Source: Nissolia schottii
Lineage: Eukaryota; Streptophyta; Magnoliopsida; Fabales; Fabaceae
Assembly (NCBI GenBank): GCA_003254905.1
Contig: QANU01018855.1
Span: forward strand, 454,645 to 518,644
DNA: 64,000 bases
Direction of reading: 5' to 3'
A program made the translations under genes and the position numbers. Under the pieces are notes generated by a model. That model saw only the letters and a program-made list of their open reading frames with translations, ran no database searches and was not told the origin of the DNA. This document shows positions 62,801-64,000 of the stretch, one piece after another (within the stretch, counting starts at the first letter, position 1; every line of letters starts with the position of its first letter).

Positions 62801-64000
62801 AAGTCGATTAAATTAGTCCCTGAGATGGACTAGCTTAACTGATGCTGAAGGGCTAATTTGATCCACTTTTAATAACCTTAGGGACGGATTTAATATTTTT
62901 CATAGCTTGCAGTTTGAAGGTCTACTCCTTTCTATTTGCCTTTGTTTGATACACTGATATAGTTTTTGTTTTCAACTCCAAAGGCAGTTTGGCCTCATAG
63001 TGGGCATTATCTCCCAACAGAAGAAAATTTCCAAGAGTTTATGTCATTTCTTAAGTTGAATAGAGTGGACCTTACAGATGTGAAGGTAAATGATGACTTT
63101 ACTATAGTTTTAGATAACATGTATCAATCTAGCAAAATTACAAACCATCATTCACATGGTACGAAACTATTAAGGCTTTGCTTGTTTTAACTTTTGACAT
63201 AAAAAAGGATAAATTTATCTTCGGGACACCCTTTTATAAAGTAAAATTTTTCTTGCTTCCATCAAAATTACTTTTGCCCTCGCCAAATGGTAAACCAAAC
63301 AGGCACTAAATAGCTAGAATAACATAAATCCAAAGTCTCATTCATAGTTGTTATTAGTAGTAGCTCATACTAAAAATTATAGTAGAATAACATAAATCCA
63401 AACTCTCATTCATAGTTGTTATTATTAGTAGCTCATACTAAAAATTATAGTAGTTACTAACTTTAGCCAAAATTGTGGAACAACTTCACATTTCTCAAAC
63501 TAAACCATGCTAATTGCCATTTTCATTATACAGATAAGCCCAAGGGGGGATGGAGAAGAAGACGTACCAAAAGCTAACGAGAATCTTTTGGTCAGAGACA
63601 ATCCTTCAGAGGCCAAGTTACCTTCGTTATCTGACTTGAGAAATGAGGATCCTAATGCTGAGTCAAACTCTCATCAACCCTTGTCAAGATTGTCCAGGGT
63701 GATGGGATCAAAGATAGCTAGGCTTGAAATACCAAAAAGAAGCAATGTGTTGGGCATGTTCGTCGAGCCGGCGCATTCTTCTCCAACCCAATTTGATTCT
63801 CCTTATTTGATACCAGAATCCGGTTATGAGACAGCAGAGGAATCATTCATTGATGAGGAGGACTTCATGGTTTCCAAATCAAACTTGTTTGTTGAAGATC
63901 AACTTGAGGAAGATGAACATCCTATCCCGAAAGAGAAGATATTGAAGAGAATAGATTCACACAAAGGAATGAAGTCATATCAGCTAGCAAATCACTTGAG
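59822..64000 (+). CDS. IQM-family calmodulin-binding protein, 3' end missing
   Basis: IQM proteins bind calmodulin through one IQ motif. Exons: 59822-60135, 60945-61059, 61339-61404, 61666-61754, 61847-61934, 62405-62635, 62984-63085, and 63534 to the window edge. All phases agree. The IQ motif [16 protein letters not shown] lies near residues 79-94. A conserved core follows: [44 protein letters not shown], and [17 protein letters not shown]. The visible part of the last exon is acidic and Ser-rich. The start at 59822 is a choice: the frame is open without an ATG farther upstream except 59752 and 59771, and an upstream coding exon cannot be excluded. The stop lies beyond 64000. The paralogue within the IQM family is not assigned. 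Confidence 0.88.
60166..60690. mobile_element. Older inverted-repeat element hosting the MITE
   Basis: The flanks of the 60299-60562 element, taken together, form another inverted repeat (left ATTAGTCTTATAATATAT..., right ...TATCTTTGGAGGACCAATTC). Boundaries are approximate. Confidence 0.45.
60299..60562. mobile_element. Mutator-like MITE with 9-bp TSD, IQM intron 1
   Basis: Perfect 9-bp direct repeats TATTTAGAC flank it (60290-60298 and 60563-60571). The inverted ends share ATACTTTGTTGATCCTCTAA-like sequence with CTATACATG/CTATACCTG. Non-coding. It lies inside an older inverted-repeat element spanning about 60166-60690. Confidence 0.75.
61082..61262. mobile_element. MITE-like element, second family member
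   Basis: Carries CATTCGTCCCCAAAGTTGGC and the inverted partner at the other end, like the copies at 41485-41722 and 62707-62925. It lies in IQM intron 2. Confidence 0.6.
61444..61620. mobile_element. Mutator-like MITE, IQM intron 3
   Basis: Ends GGCTAAAATACCTTTTTGG and, inverted, GGCCTAAAATACCCTTTTG. Flanked by TAAGTTAAA (61435-61443) and TAAGTTGAA (61621-61629), a 9-bp duplication with one mismatch. Nearly palindromic and non-coding. Confidence 0.75.
62056..62325. mobile_element. Inverted-repeat MITE, IQM intron 5
   Basis: Arms of about 110 bp: GGTCCCCTACCTTTATTTCA on the left, with TATCAATTTGG in both arms and a matching complement ending near 62325. Target duplication unclear. Confidence 0.6.
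62707..62925. mobile_element. MITE-like element, third family member
   Basis: Begins near AACCTTCAAATCCGTCTCTA and ends with an inverted partner near TTTCATAGCTTGCAGTTTG. It shares CAAGGTTGCTAGAAG-type sequence with the other two copies. It lies in IQM intron 6. Confidence 0.6.
63316..63451. repeat. 68-bp tandem duplication in the last IQM intron
   Basis: Units 63316-63383 and 63384-63451 are adjacent, equal in length and nearly identical, both beginning AGAATAACATAAATCC. A recent slip-type duplication is likely. Confidence 0.85.

Overview
The window is nuclear DNA of a flowering plant, almost certainly a eudicot. Genes are split by AT-rich introns with plant-type GT/AG (occasionally GC/AG) borders. 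Intergenic DNA is AT-rich and full of plant LTR retrotransposons and short inverted-repeat DNA elements. Some repeat families look legume-like, but I cannot fix the genus from sequence alone. There are no bacterial features, no CRISPR array, and no convincing tRNA or rRNA gene.

Layout. 1-14.4 kb is a transposon-rich block. It holds an old Copia gag-pol remnant (about 3645-5540) split by a hAT-like element (4269-5219), a much younger complete-ended Copia element on the minus strand (7073-11989, GTTTT target duplications) that lost most of its integrase, several inverted-repeat elements, and a small TIR element (13856-14435) carrying a piece of a HOOKLESS1-like acetyltransferase gene. 14.7-17.0 kb (minus) is an SC35-like SR splicing factor. 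19.4-37.9 kb (plus) is the dominant gene, a 40-exon RRP5 homologue of about 1,916 residues. 41-44.1 kb (plus) is a TRAF-type zinc-finger protein with an overlapping upstream ORF. 45.5-48.7 kb (minus) is an intron-containing but broken eIF3 subunit c copy. 50.6-54.1 kb (minus) is RNA polymerase subunit NRPB8. 54.4-58.9 kb is again repeat-rich: an RNase H-like remnant with an internal tandem duplication, hAT-like elements and a long-TIR Mutator-like element. From 59.8 kb to the right edge (plus) lies an IQM-family calmodulin-binding protein, cut off by the window end.

The genes do not form a pathway. SR factor, RRP5, NRPB8 and eIF3c all concern RNA or translation, but they are housekeeping genes with separate promoters, so I read this as coincidence. 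RRP5 and NRPB8 carry GGCCCA/TGGGCC (site II-like) motifs upstream, common in plant ribosome and growth genes.

I did not find a wholly new system. The most interesting points are the gene fragment caught in a TIR element, the uORF overlapping the TRAF-protein start, two GC-AG introns in RRP5, and Mutator-like MITEs with 9-bp target duplications (one nested in another element) in the IQM introns. All exon borders are my reading of splice signals and protein-family expectation, not transcript evidence.
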